Shown here: in pieces, positions 31,844 through 40,024 of the stretch
Layout: every line of letters starts with the position of its first letter
Numbering within the stretch: the stretch's first letter is position 1
NCBI GenBank assembly: GCA_963816555.1
Contig: CAWFLD010000014.1
Span: 201,376 to 265,375 of the forward strand
DNA from: Lutibaculum sp963816555
GTDB taxonomy: Bacteria; Pseudomonadota; Alphaproteobacteria; Rhizobiales; Tepidamorphaceae
DNA length: 64,000 nt
Reading direction: 5' to 3'
Notes under the pieces: model-generated
The model's input: the letters and a program-made list of their open reading frames with translations, nothing else
Told to the model about the DNA's origin: nothing
Database searches by the model: none
Translations under genes and position numbers: made by a program

Positions 31844-32278
31844 ATGACGGTTCACATCATCAAGCTGTGCGTCGGCGCCGAGTCGATCGACGACCTGCAG
31901 GGCTGGATCGAGCAGCGCCTGGAGCAGCGCCGCCGCGAGGGGCGGCCCGCGGAACAGGTCCACGTGACCCGCATGACGCCGAAGCGCCGCGACGAGATCC
32001 TCGCGGGCGGCTCGCTCTACTGGGTCATCCGCGGGCTGGTGCAGTGCCGGCAGCGGCTGCTCGATCTCCGGCCGGTGACGGGCGAGGACGGGATCGCGCG
32101 CTGCGCCTTCGTGCTCGAGCCGACGATCGTGCCGGTCGATCCGCGGCCGCGTGCGCCCTTCCAGGGCTGGCGCTACCTCAAGCACGAGGAGGCGCCGCGC
32201 GACGTGGACGCCGTCGGCGCCGACGCCGAGATGCCGCCGGAGATGCGCCGCGAGCTGCTCGAGCTCGGGCTCCTCTGA
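31844..32278 (+). CDS. DUF1489 family protein
   Basis: 144-residue protein widespread in alphaproteobacteria, function unknown. Characteristic stretches: HIIKLCVGAESIDDLQGW at the start, HVTRMTPKRRDEILAGGSLYW, and RCAFVLEPTIVPVDPRPR. Starts 10 bases after the flavin-reductase-like gene, so probably co-transcribed with it. Confidence 0.85.
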   Translation: MTVHIIKLCVGAESIDDLQGWIEQRLEQRRREGRPAEQVHVTRMTPKRRDEILAGGSLYWVIRGLVQCRQRLLDLRPVTGEDGIARCAFVLEPTIVPVDPRPRAPFQGWRYLKHEEAPRDVDAVGADAEMPPEMRRELLELGLL

Positions 32279-32321
32279 AGCGGCCTTCCAACGGGGCGGG
32301 GAAGGGGCCATCTGTCAGGTC

Positions 32322-33053
32322 ATGAGCAAGGACAACAAGCCCCCCGCCGCGCGGCCCGGCACCCTGCCCGAAGGCGCCAATTCCAGCGACGAGATCGACG
32401 CCTTCCTGGCCAAGGTCCGCAGCGCGCCGCCGCCCGTCACCGGCGGCGCACGCGGCCGCCTCGTCTTCGCCCTGGACGCCACGATGAGCCGCCAGCCGAC
32501 CTGGGACACGGCCTGCCGGCTGCAGGCCGAGATGTTCCACGAGACGGCCGCGATCGGCGGCCTGTCCGTGCAGCTCGTCTATTTCCGCGGCTTCGGCGAG
32601 TGCCGGGCGAGCAAGTGGGTCGACGACCCGGACCGCCTGGCCGAGATGATGACGCGCATCGGCTGCCGCGGCGGCACCACGCAGATCCGCAAGGTGCTGC
32701 GCCACGCTCGCGACGAGGCGCAGAAGGCGCCGGTGCAGGCGCTCGTCTATGTCGGCGACTGCATGGAGGAGGACGTCGACACGCTGTGCGGCATCGCCGG
32801 CGAGCTCGGCATGCTGCGCGTCCCGGCCTTCATGTTCCACGAGGGCGGCGAGCCGGGCGCGGCCCGCGCCTTCCGCGAGATCGCGCGCCTCTCCGGCGGC
32901 GCCTATTGCGCCTTCGACAGCCGCTCCGCCAACCAGCTGCGCGACCTTCTGAACGCCGTCGCGGTCTACGCCGCCGGCGGCCGCAAGGCGCTGGCCGAGT
33001 ATGGCAGGAAGGGCGGCCGCGGCAGCCAGCTCCTGCTCGAGCAGCTCAAGTGA
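32322..33053 (+). CDS. cytoplasmic VWA domain protein
   Basis: 243 residues, start ATG 32322 (MSKDNKPPAARPGTLPEG). No signal peptide. The VWA core has LVFALDATMSRQPTWDTA (MIDAS-like D-x-T-x-S), QLVYFRGFGECRASKW, GCRGGTTQIRKVL and LVYVGDCMEE; the C-terminus RDLLNAVAVYAAGGRKAL is shared with alphaproteobacterial homologues. Function is unknown. Six bases separate it from a J-domain membrane protein, so they are probably one unit. Confidence 0.85.
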   Translation: MSKDNKPPAARPGTLPEGANSSDEIDAFLAKVRSAPPPVTGGARGRLVFALDATMSRQPTWDTACRLQAEMFHETAAIGGLSVQLVYFRGFGECRASKWVDDPDRLAEMMTRIGCRGGTTQIRKVLRHARDEAQKAPVQALVYVGDCMEEDVDTLCGIAGELGMLRVPAFMFHEGGEPGAARAFREIARLSGGAYCAFDSRSANQLRDLLNAVAVYAAGGRKALAEYGRKGGRGSQLLLEQLK

Positions 33054-33059
33054 GGTGAG

Positions 33060-33767
33060 ATGGGCGCCTTCATCCTCGGCCTCATCGCGCTCGTCCTGCT
33101 GCTGGCGGGGCTGCAGGCGTTCACGCGCGCCAATCCCGCGCGCCTCGCGCGGGGCGTGCGTCTCGGCGGGGGAGGGCTTCTCCTCGTCGTCGCCGCGCTC
33201 CTGGGGCTCGCAGGGCGCTGGACCTTCGCCGCGCCGCTCGGCCTCGCGGGCCTGAGCCTTCTCGGCCTTCGCGGCGTCTTTCCCTCGGGCGGCGGCAGCG
33301 CGCGGCGCAGTGCCGGCAACGCCTCGTCGGTCCGCTCGGAGTGGCTGGAGATGACCCTCGACCACGACAGCGGCCGCATGTCGGGCCGCGTCCTGCGCGG
33401 CAGCCGGCAGGGCGCTTCGCTGGACGACCTCTCGGTCGCGGAAGCCGCGGCCCTGCTCGGCGAGTTCGACGACGCCCAGAGCCGGCAGCTACTCGAAGCT
33501 TATCTGGACCGCCGGGAGCCCGGATGGCGTGAAGACGGAGACGCTGACGCGTCGGCGGGGCAGAGACGCACGGGCCAGGGTGAAATGACGGCGCAGGAGG
33601 CCCATGAGATACTGGGCGTTGCGCCGGGTGCGGGGCCGGCCGACATACGCCGCGCCCACCGCGATCTCATGATGAAGCTGCACCCGGACCGGGGCGGCTC
33701 CACCTACCTTGCCGCCAAGATCAACGAGGCCAAGGAGCTTCTGCTTCGCGAACATGACAGGGCCTGA
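33060..33767 (+). CDS. membrane-anchored J-domain protein (DnaJ-like)
   Basis: 235 residues: two N-terminal membrane helices (residues 1-20 and about 40-75), a linker, then a C-terminal J domain, EAHEILGVAPGAGPADIRRA with the HPD motif in MKLHPDRGGS. Orientation resembles Tim14/Pam18 and DjlC-type co-chaperones, which stimulate DnaK at the membrane. Directly behind the VWA gene. The carboxypeptidase gene is convergent 6 bases away. Confidence 0.88.
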   Translation: MGAFILGLIALVLLLAGLQAFTRANPARLARGVRLGGGGLLLVVAALLGLAGRWTFAAPLGLAGLSLLGLRGVFPSGGGSARRSAGNASSVRSEWLEMTLDHDSGRMSGRVLRGSRQGASLDDLSVAEAAALLGEFDDAQSRQLLEAYLDRREPGWREDGDADASAGQRRTGQGEMTAQEAHEILGVAPGAGPADIRRAHRDLMMKLHPDRGGSTYLAAKINEAKELLLREHDRA

Positions 33768-33773
33768 CCCGGC

Positions 33774-35123
33774 TCAGTTGCGCGCCGGGAAGCAGCCGAA
33801 CGAGGCCCGCTTGAGGGCGCTGCACGCGGCCTCCGCGGCGTCGCGGTCGAAGCCGGCGAAGCGGGCCCGCCAGTAGGTCTCGCCGTCGAGCTTGACCGTC
33901 TCGGTGTAGGCCGCCGCGCTCGCCAGCACGCTCGGTGCGCGCTGCTGGGCACGGCTCAGGGCCGATTTTGCCAGCGCCTCGCCGTTGAACGCGCCGACCT
34001 GGATGACCCAGTCGCCGGAGGGCGTCGGCACGGAGGCGGTGGTGAGCACGTCCTCGGGGGCTTCCGCGTCGCCCTGCGCCTGGACCTCGTCGGGGGCGCC
34101 GAGCGCGACCTCGATCTTGTCGCCGATCGGATCGCCGTGTGCCGGGAAGTAGGGCATCGGCGCCGCGCTGGCCGCGACCATCGTGCCGGGCACGGTGCTC
34201 GAGGGAATGTACATCGTGGTGGACGGGCGGTCCGGACGGGCCGGCGGCAGCGGCGCGTTCGAGGCGAGGAGCGGCGTGGCGTCGGGCGAGGCCTGCTTGA
34301 TGTAGGTCTCGAGCAGCTCCGTCATCTCCTTGTCGCGGCTGCGCGCGGTGCGGCCGCCCATGACGACGCCGATGATGCGGCGGTCGCCGCGCTTCATCGT
34401 GGCGAGGAGGTTGAAGCCCGAGGCGCGGATGTAGCCGGTCTTGAAGCCGTCGACGCCGGCGACGCGGCCGAGCAGGTGGTTGTGGTTGCCGTAGGTGTGG
34501 CCCTTGTAGGAGAAGGAGCGCGTCGAGAAGTACTCGAAGTACTTCGGGAAGCGGCGCATGATCACCTGGCCCAGCACCGCGAGGTCGTGCGCCGACGAGA
34601 CGTGCTCGTCGTTCGGCAGGCCGTGCGGGTTCTTGAAGGTCGTGTGCGTCATGCCGATCGAGCGGGCGGTGCGGGTCATGCGCTGGGCGAAGGCCGGCAC
34701 GCTGCCGCCGATGTTCTCGGCCACCACGTGGGCGACGTCGTTCGCCGACTTCGTCACCATCGCCTTGATGGCGTCCTCGACCTCGATCGTCTGGCCCGGC
34801 CGCAGGCCGAGCTTGGAAGGCGGCTCGGCGGCGGCTTCCCGCGACACCTTGAGGGGCGTGTCGAGACGCAGGCGGCCGGCCTCGAGCTCCTCGAAGACGA
34901 TGTAGAGCGTCATCACCTTGGTGATCGAGGCGGGGTAGCGCGGGTCGTCGGCGTTGCGCGAGAAGAGGACGCGGTTGGTATTCGCGTCGACGATGTAGGC
35001 CGCGTAGCGCTCGTTGGCCTCCGCATGACCGGCGGTCAGGAAGAACAGCGCCGCGAACAGCAGCAGGAGACGCGAGAGGATGGGCCGGTGAAACGGGATT
35101 CCTACCGGGAGAACGCCGATCAT
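33774..35123 (-). CDS. D-alanyl-D-alanine carboxypeptidase with C-terminal SPOR domain
   Basis: Low-molecular-mass penicillin-binding protein (peptidase family S11) that trims pentapeptides in the periplasm. 449 residues with an N-terminal signal sequence. Active-site motifs: SITK (Ser66, Lys69), SAN in VTKSANDVAHVV, and KTG in VDGFKTGYIRASGFN. After the catalytic part a Pro/Ala linker leads to a SPOR domain (GDWVIQVGAFNGEALAKSAL .. ASFGCFPARN), which would send the enzyme to the division septum. This fusion is common in Rhizobiales. Confidence 0.95.
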   Translation of the reverse strand: MIGVLPVGIPFHRPILSRLLLLFAALFFLTAGHAEANERYAAYIVDANTNRVLFSRNADDPRYPASITKVMTLYIVFEELEAGRLRLDTPLKVSREAAAEPPSKLGLRPGQTIEVEDAIKAMVTKSANDVAHVVAENIGGSVPAFAQRMTRTARSIGMTHTTFKNPHGLPNDEHVSSAHDLAVLGQVIMRRFPKYFEYFSTRSFSYKGHTYGNHNHLLGRVAGVDGFKTGYIRASGFNLLATMKRGDRRIIGVVMGGRTARSRDKEMTELLETYIKQASPDATPLLASNAPLPPARPDRPSTTMYIPSSTVPGTMVAASAAPMPYFPAHGDPIGDKIEVALGAPDEVQAQGDAEAPEDVLTTASVPTPSGDWVIQVGAFNGEALAKSALSRAQQRAPSVLASAAAYTETVKLDGETYWRARFAGFDRDAAEAACSALKRASFGCFPARN

Positions 35124-35510
35124 GTGGATCGATCTCCGACTAGCCTGAACTGATCCGACACGAGGAAAGACGTTCCGAGGGATACGATCCGACGCTGCCC
35201 CGGCGCGACTTCGAGCCCCGCACGATGAATGCCACTAACATGTTGAGATGCCACGATTGCGAGCTTCGAACCCGGCAGGTTCGCGGTCATCTCGATTGGC
35301 CTCAGCTTATGGGGGACGCGGTTAGGAAAGGGTAAAACGGCAGGATGTGTCGAGAATGCGACCGATCGGGGCGGTCATTGTGCGCTGCACCATTTCTTGA
35401 CAATCTCTTCGGCGGTGCATATATCTGTGTGCAGTGCAGCAACCGATGCGACGAGCAGCCGTATGACGTCGCCTTTGCGCATGACGGAAACGCCAAAGAG
35501 GAGACATACG
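35124..35510. other. 387-base intergenic region with phasin promoter
   Basis: No gene seen. AT-richer than its surroundings. The 5' part lies upstream of the carboxypeptidase (minus strand) and probably holds its promoter; the 3' part carries the phasin promoter and TGC-rich repeats described separately. Confidence 0.6.
35397..35440 (+). promoter_or_regulatory. strong sigma-70-type promoter for phasin gene, with TGC-rich repeats
   Basis: TTGACA (35397-35402), 17-base spacer, TATATC (35420-35425). TGCGCTGCACC lies just before the -35 and TGTGCAGTGCAGCA just after the -10 (about 35,426-35,440). TGC/GCA-rich repeats around phasin promoters are binding sites of the PHB-sensing repressor PhaR in several alphaproteobacteria; PhaR control here is inference. 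Confidence 0.65.
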
Positions 35511-35840
35511 ATGATCGCCAACGCTGAAGAGTTCCAGAAGCTGACCAAGGACAACATGGACACGGCCATGCGCAGCTTCGGCACGGTCAGCCGCAATTTC
35601 CAGGGCATGGCCATGGACACGGCCGACTACACGAAGAAGTCGTTCGAGGACGGCGCCGCCGCGTTCGAGAAGATGCTGGCCGCCAAGTCCTTCGACAAGG
35701 CCCTCGAGGTCCAGACGGACTATGCCCGGTCCGCCTACGAAGGCTTCGTCGCCCACGCCACCAAGCTCGGCGAGTACTATGTCGACATGGCGAAGGACGC
35801 GTACAAGCCCTTCGAGAGCTTCGCCGCCAAGGCAAAGTGA
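35511..35840 (+). CDS. phasin family protein
   Basis: 109-residue helical protein expected to coat polyhydroxybutyrate granules. Start ATG 35511 (MIANAEEFQKLTKDNMDTAM) after AAAGAGGAG. The phasin-2 pattern is visible: FEKMLAAKSFDKALEVQTDYARSA in short form (AAKSFDKALEVQTDYARSAY), then HATKLGEYYVDMAKDAYKPF. No PHB synthesis gene lies in the window. Monocistronic: own promoter and terminator. Confidence 0.92.
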   Translation: MIANAEEFQKLTKDNMDTAMRSFGTVSRNFQGMAMDTADYTKKSFEDGAAAFEKMLAAKSFDKALEVQTDYARSAYEGFVAHATKLGEYYVDMAKDAYKPFESFAAKAK

Positions 35841-35870
35841 TCCGATCGCACCAGTTCTGGTGTCGAACGA

Positions 35871-35900
35871 GCCCCGGCCCTCGCGGCCGGGGCTTTTTTT
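35871..35900 (+). terminator. rho-independent terminator after phasin gene
   Basis: A 9-bp perfect stem (GCCCCGGCC, 35871-35879; GGCCGGGGC, 35885-35893) followed by seven T. Confidence 0.93.
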
Positions 35901-36060
35901 GTGCCCGCCTCGGGGTGGCAGCGGCTCAGGCCGACGCCTATCTTATTGGCTGGTGAAGAGCCCGCCCACGTCCTATCATCGCTTCGGTTATGGCCGCGCT
36001 GCGGCCCAGCTCGGGGCTGAGCGCGACGCCGGACGGGAGGTTCGAGGAGGCCACGAGAGC

Positions 36061-36438
36061 ATGAGAGAGCAACTGTGGAGATGGCGGCCCGAGCCGCGAT
36101 CCACGACCGCTCAGAAGGATTCCGGCGGCGACGACGGTGAGGGACTGGGCACCGGTCTCGTCACGCGCACCCGCACGAAAACGAAGCGCCCGAGCCTCTA
36201 CAGGGTCCTGCTCCTGAACGACGACTACACGCCGATGGAGTTCGTCATCCACGTTCTGGAGCGGTTCTTCAACAAGGGCCGGGAAGATGCCACGCGCATC
36301 ATGCTGCACGTTCACCACCATGGGGTGGGAGAGTGTGGAATCTACACCTACGAGATCGCCGAGACGAAGGTGACACAGGTGATGGACTTCGCTCGCAAGC
36401 ACCAGCATCCGCTGCAGTGCGTCATGGAGAAGAAGTAG
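36061..36438 (+). CDS. clpS: ATP-dependent Clp protease adaptor ClpS
   Basis: N-end-rule adaptor that hands substrates to ClpA. 125 residues, start ATG 36061. The polar N-terminal extension (residues 1-50) is followed by the folded domain: RVLLLNDDYTPMEFVIHVLE (substrate-pocket Asn-Asp-Asp), then HHHGVGECGIYTYEIAETKV. It precedes clpA by 10 bases, the standard pairing. Confidence 0.95.
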   Translation: MREQLWRWRPEPRSTTAQKDSGGDDGEGLGTGLVTRTRTKTKRPSLYRVLLLNDDYTPMEFVIHVLERFFNKGREDATRIMLHVHHHGVGECGIYTYEIAETKVTQVMDFARKHQHPLQCVMEKK

Positions 36439-36448
36439 GAACGCCGAT

Positions 36449-38833
36449 TTGCCATCATTCTCGAGAAGTCTGGAACAGGCGCTTCATCGCGCGCTCGCGC
36501 TCGCGAATGAACGTCACCACGAATACGCCACGCTGGAGCATCTGCTTCTTGCTCTGATCGACGACCAGGATGCGGCCGCCGTCATGCGGGCCTGCAACGT
36601 CGATCTGGATGTCCTCCGCCAGACGGTCTCCGACTATGTCGACACCGAGCTCGAGAACCTCGTCAGCGAGGCGGGAGAGGATTCGAAGCCGACAGCGGGA
36701 TTCCAGCGCGTCATCCAGCGCGCGGTCATTCACGTGCAGTCCTCCGGTCGCGAGGAAGTCACCGGCGCCAACGTCCTCGTCGCGATCTTCGCGGAGAGGG
36801 AGAGTCATGCCGCGTTTTTCCTGCAGGAGCAGGACATGACGCGCTATGATGCGGTCAATTACATCAGCCATGGCATCGCTAAGCGGCCTGGCTTCTCGGA
36901 GACGCGCACCGTGCGGGGAGCCGAAGAGGAAGCGGCAGAAGGCGAAGACGCCGACAAGAAGAAGTCGGACGCCCTCGAGGCCTACTGCATCAATCTGAAC
37001 CAGAAGGCCCGCGAAGGCCGCGTCGACCCGCTCATCGGCCGCGACGGCGAACTGCGCCGCACGGTGCAGGTCCTCTGCCGCCGTTCGAAGAACAACCCGC
37101 TCTTCGTCGGCGATCCGGGCGTCGGCAAGACGGCGATCGCCGAGGGCCTCGCCCGCCGCATCGTCCACGGCGAGGTGCCCGACGTCCTGAAGAAGGCGAC
37201 GATCTTCCAGCTCGACATGGGCACGCTGCTCGCCGGCACCCGCTATCGCGGCGACTTCGAGGAGCGCCTCAAGGCGGTCGTCAAGGAGATCGAGAAGTAT
37301 GACGGGGCGATCCTGTTCATCGACGAGATCCACACCGTCATCGGCGCCGGCGCGACGTCCGGCGGCGCGATGGACGCCTCGAACCTCCTGAAGCCGGCGC
37401 TGCAGTCGGGCGAGCTGCGCTGCATGGGCTCGACCACCTACAAGGAGTACCGCCAGTACTTCGAGAAGGACCGGGCGCTCGTCCGCCGCTTCCAGAAGAT
37501 CGACGTCAACGAGCCGACGGTCGCCGACGCGGTGAAGATCCTCAAGGGCCTCAAGCCCTACTACGAGGAGTTCCACGGCCTGCGCTACACCAACGACGCC
37601 ATCAAGACGGCCGTCGAGCTGTCGGCCAAGCACATCCACGACCGCAAGCTGCCGGACAAGGCGATCGACGTGATCGACGAGACCGGGGCGTCGCAGATGC
37701 TGCTGCCGCCGTCGAAGCGCAAGCGCGTGATCGGGGTCAAGGAGGTCGAGGCGACGATCGCCACGATGGCCCGCATCCCGCCGAAGAGCGTGTCGCGCTC
37801 CGACTCGGAGGTGCTGTCCCATCTCGAGGAGAACCTCAAGCGGACGGTGTTCGGCCAGGGCGCCGCGATCGAGGCCCTCTCGGCCGCGATCAAGCTCGCC
37901 CGAGCCGGCCTGCGCGAGCCCGAGAAGCCGATCGGCAACTACCTGTTCTCCGGCCCGACCGGCGTCGGCAAGACGGAGGTCGCCCGCCAGCTCGCGGCGC
38001 TGCTCGGCGTCGAGCTCCTGCGCTTCGACATGTCGGAGTACATGGAGCGGCACACCGTGTCCCGGCTGATCGGCGCGCCGCCCGGCTATGTCGGCTTCGA
38101 CCAGGGCGGCCTGCTGACCGACGGCGTCGACCAGCACCCGCACTGCGTGCTCCTGCTCGACGAGATCGAGAAGGCGCATCCGGACCTCTTCAACGTCCTC
38201 CTGCAGGTCATGGACCACGGCAAGCTGACCGACCACAACGGCAAGAAGGTCGACTTCAGGAACGTCATCCTGATCATGACCACCAATGCCGGCGCGGCGG
38301 AGATGGCGAAGCCGGCGATCGGCTTCGGCCGCTCCAAGCGCGAGGGCGACGACGAGGAGGCGATCAACCGGATGTTCTCGCCGGAGTTCCGCAACCGCCT
38401 CGACGCGACGATCACCTTCGGCAACCTGCCGACCGAGGTCGTGGCGCGCGTGGTGGAGAAGTTCGTCCTGCAGCTCGAGGCGCAGCTCGCCGACCGTGGC
38501 GTGACGATCGAGCTGACCGAAGAGGCGAACCAGTGGATCGCCGAGCGGGGCTACGACGAGCGCATGGGCGCCAGGCCGCTGGCGCGCGTCATCCAGGAGC
38601 ACATCAAGAAGCCCCTGGCGGACGAGGTGCTCTTCGGCAAGCTCAAGGACGGCGGCATCGTCCGGGTGGTCGTCGAGAAGCCGGAGACGGGCCCCTCCAG
38701 GCTCGGCTTCGAGTTCCCGGAGGCCTCGCGCCTGCCGGCCGACGCACCCTCCGGCAAGGGCAAGAAGAAGCCGTCCGGCAAGCGCACGGCGCGCGGCGCC
38801 CGGGCCGACAAGGTGCCGCAGCCGAGCGAATGA
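36449..38833 (+). CDS. clpA: ATP-dependent Clp protease ATP-binding subunit ClpA
   Basis: Unfoldase of the ClpAP protease; 794 residues, intact. TTG start at 36449 with AGGA 8 bases upstream, giving MPSFSRSLEQALHRALALAN, the family N-terminus. The Clp-N repeat domain spans residues 1-150. Walker A motifs are GDPGVGKTA (first AAA) and GPTGVGKTE (second AAA); the arginine-finger and sensor regions follow (NRLDATITFGNLP). The C-terminal tail is Lys-rich (GKGKKKPSGKRTARGARAD), longer than in E. coli, as in other Rhizobiales. Confidence 0.96.
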   Translation: MPSFSRSLEQALHRALALANERHHEYATLEHLLLALIDDQDAAAVMRACNVDLDVLRQTVSDYVDTELENLVSEAGEDSKPTAGFQRVIQRAVIHVQSSGREEVTGANVLVAIFAERESHAAFFLQEQDMTRYDAVNYISHGIAKRPGFSETRTVRGAEEEAAEGEDADKKKSDALEAYCINLNQKAREGRVDPLIGRDGELRRTVQVLCRRSKNNPLFVGDPGVGKTAIAEGLARRIVHGEVPDVLKKATIFQLDMGTLLAGTRYRGDFEERLKAVVKEIEKYDGAILFIDEIHTVIGAGATSGGAMDASNLLKPALQSGELRCMGSTTYKEYRQYFEKDRALVRRFQKIDVNEPTVADAVKILKGLKPYYEEFHGLRYTNDAIKTAVELSAKHIHDRKLPDKAIDVIDETGASQMLLPPSKRKRVIGVKEVEATIATMARIPPKSVSRSDSEVLSHLEENLKRTVFGQGAAIEALSAAIKLARAGLREPEKPIGNYLFSGPTGVGKTEVARQLAALLGVELLRFDMSEYMERHTVSRLIGAPPGYVGFDQGGLLTDGVDQHPHCVLLLDEIEKAHPDLFNVLLQVMDHGKLTDHNGKKVDFRNVILIMTTNAGAAEMAKPAIGFGRSKREGDDEEAINRMFSPEFRNRLDATITFGNLPTEVVARVVEKFVLQLEAQLADRGVTIELTEEANQWIAERGYDERMGARPLARVIQEHIKKPLADEVLFGKLKDGGIVRVVVEKPETGPSRLGFEFPEASRLPADAPSGKGKKKPSGKRTARGARADKVPQPSE

Positions 38834-38854
38834 CGATTGCCCGCTGAAACAAGA

Positions 38855-38886
38855 GGTCATCGGCGCGCCGAGGCGCGCCGATGACC
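38855..38886 (+). repeat. 15-bp perfect inverted repeat covering the azlC ribosome site and start codon
   Basis: GGTCATCGGCGCGCC (38855-38869) and its exact complement (38872-38886) are separated by 2 bases. The AAGAGG ribosome site (38851-38856) touches the left arm, and the azlC ATG (38881) is inside the right arm. No T run follows, so a simple terminator for clpA is less likely than a translation-blocking or coupling hairpin. Confidence 0.75.
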
Positions 38887-39598
38887 GAACCGATCAATAT
38901 CAGGGCGGCCTATCTGGCCGGGGCGCGGCGGGCTCTGTCGCTTCCCGGCCTTGTTCTGTTCGGCTCGTTCTTCGGCTTCGGCGCGTTCGCCCGCGCCACC
39001 GGCTTCACCATGGGCGAAGCCGTCTTCACGAGCGCCCTGGTCTGGGCGCTTCCCGGCCAGGTCGTGCTGCTCGGCGCGCTCGCCGACGGCGCCCACCTCG
39101 CCACCGCCTTCCTCGCGGTCACGCTGACGGCGGTGCGGCTCCTGCCGCTGACCGTCGCGATCCTGCCGCTGATGCGCCGCGGCCGGCAGTCCTTCATCGC
39201 GCAATACGGTCTCGCCCATTTCGTGGCCGTGACCGTGTGGGTCGAAATCGATGCGGCGCTTCCCGCGGCTGCAGCACGGCGAACGCATCCCGTTCTTCCT
39301 CGGCATCTCGCTGTCGGTCGTGCCGATGTGCCTGACGGCCACCGCCCTGGGGCACGCCGCCTCGGCGACCGTGCCGCCGGTTCTCGCGGCGGGGCTTCTC
39401 TTCCTGACTCCGATCTATTTCGTGCTGTCGATGACCTCCGCAGCCCGGGTGCGGACCGACCACATCGCGATGGTCGCGGGGCTGGCGCTCGGGCCGGTCT
39501 TCTACCAGCTCGCGCCGGGTCTCGACCTCCTGTGGACGGGCCTCGTCGGCGGCACCGGCGCATGGCTTGCGGGGCGGTTTCTGGAGAAGCGGACGTGA
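38881..39598 (+). CDS. azlC: AzlC family branched-chain amino acid exporter, large subunit, one frameshift
   Basis: Large membrane subunit of the AzlCD exporter (branched-chain amino acids and analogues). Starts MTEPINIRAAYLAGARRALS; conserved features are PGLVLFGSFFGFGAFARATGF and SALVWALPGQVVLLGALADG, then FLAVTLTAVRLLPLTVAILP. The frame slips near 39,268 within ALPAAAARR/MRRFPRLQHG; the C-terminal part is ..PIYFVLSMTSAARVRTDHIA..GAWLAGRFLEKRT. Joined length about 239 residues. The last 4 bases overlap azlD. Confidence 0.88.
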
Positions 39599-39924
39599 CC
39601 GGCTGGTGGCCCTATGTCGTGATCCTCGTCGCCGGCTACGTCGCGACGGACATCTGGCGCCTCGCGGGCGTCGTCATGTCGGCCCGGCTGAACTCCGAGA
39701 GCCCGATCCTGCAATGGGTGAAGGCGGTGTCGACGGCGCTGGTCGCGGGGCTGGTTGCGAAGCTCGTGATCTATGCGCCGGGCGAGCTGGCCGATGTCGC
39801 GCTGTGGGTGCGTCTGGCCGGCATCGGCGTCGGCTGCGTCGCCTACTGGCTGACCGCGGGCAACGTGTTCCTCGGCGTCGTGGCGGCCGAGATCGTGCTC
39901 ATGGGCGGAGCGCTGCTCGCCTGA
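39595..39924 (+). CDS. azlD: AzlD family branched-chain amino acid exporter, small subunit
   Basis: 109-residue protein with about three or four membrane helices, GTG start overlapping azlC by 4 bp (GTGA). Sequence landmarks: WWPYVVILVAGYVATDIWRL, VMSARLNSESPILQWVKAVS and GNVFLGVVAAEIVLMGGALL. Needs AzlC to act. Confidence 0.85.
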   Translation: MTGWWPYVVILVAGYVATDIWRLAGVVMSARLNSESPILQWVKAVSTALVAGLVAKLVIYAPGELADVALWVRLAGIGVGCVAYWLTAGNVFLGVVAAEIVLMGGALLA

Positions 39925-39988
39925 CATTCCCGCTGCCGGCGGCCTGACAAGATTCCTCGATCGGTGGACGAGGCAGACCCTGGCAGGT

Positions 39989-40018
39989 GGGACCGGAAGG
40001 CGTCCGCCCCCCGGTCCC
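39989..40018. terminator. possible terminator between azlD and molybdenum hydroxylase operon
   Basis: GGGACCGG (39989-39996) and CCGGTCCC (40011-40018) form an 8-bp stem with a 14-base loop, in the 100-base gap between convergent units. No T run. Confidence 0.4.
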
Positions 40019-40024
40019 GAAACC

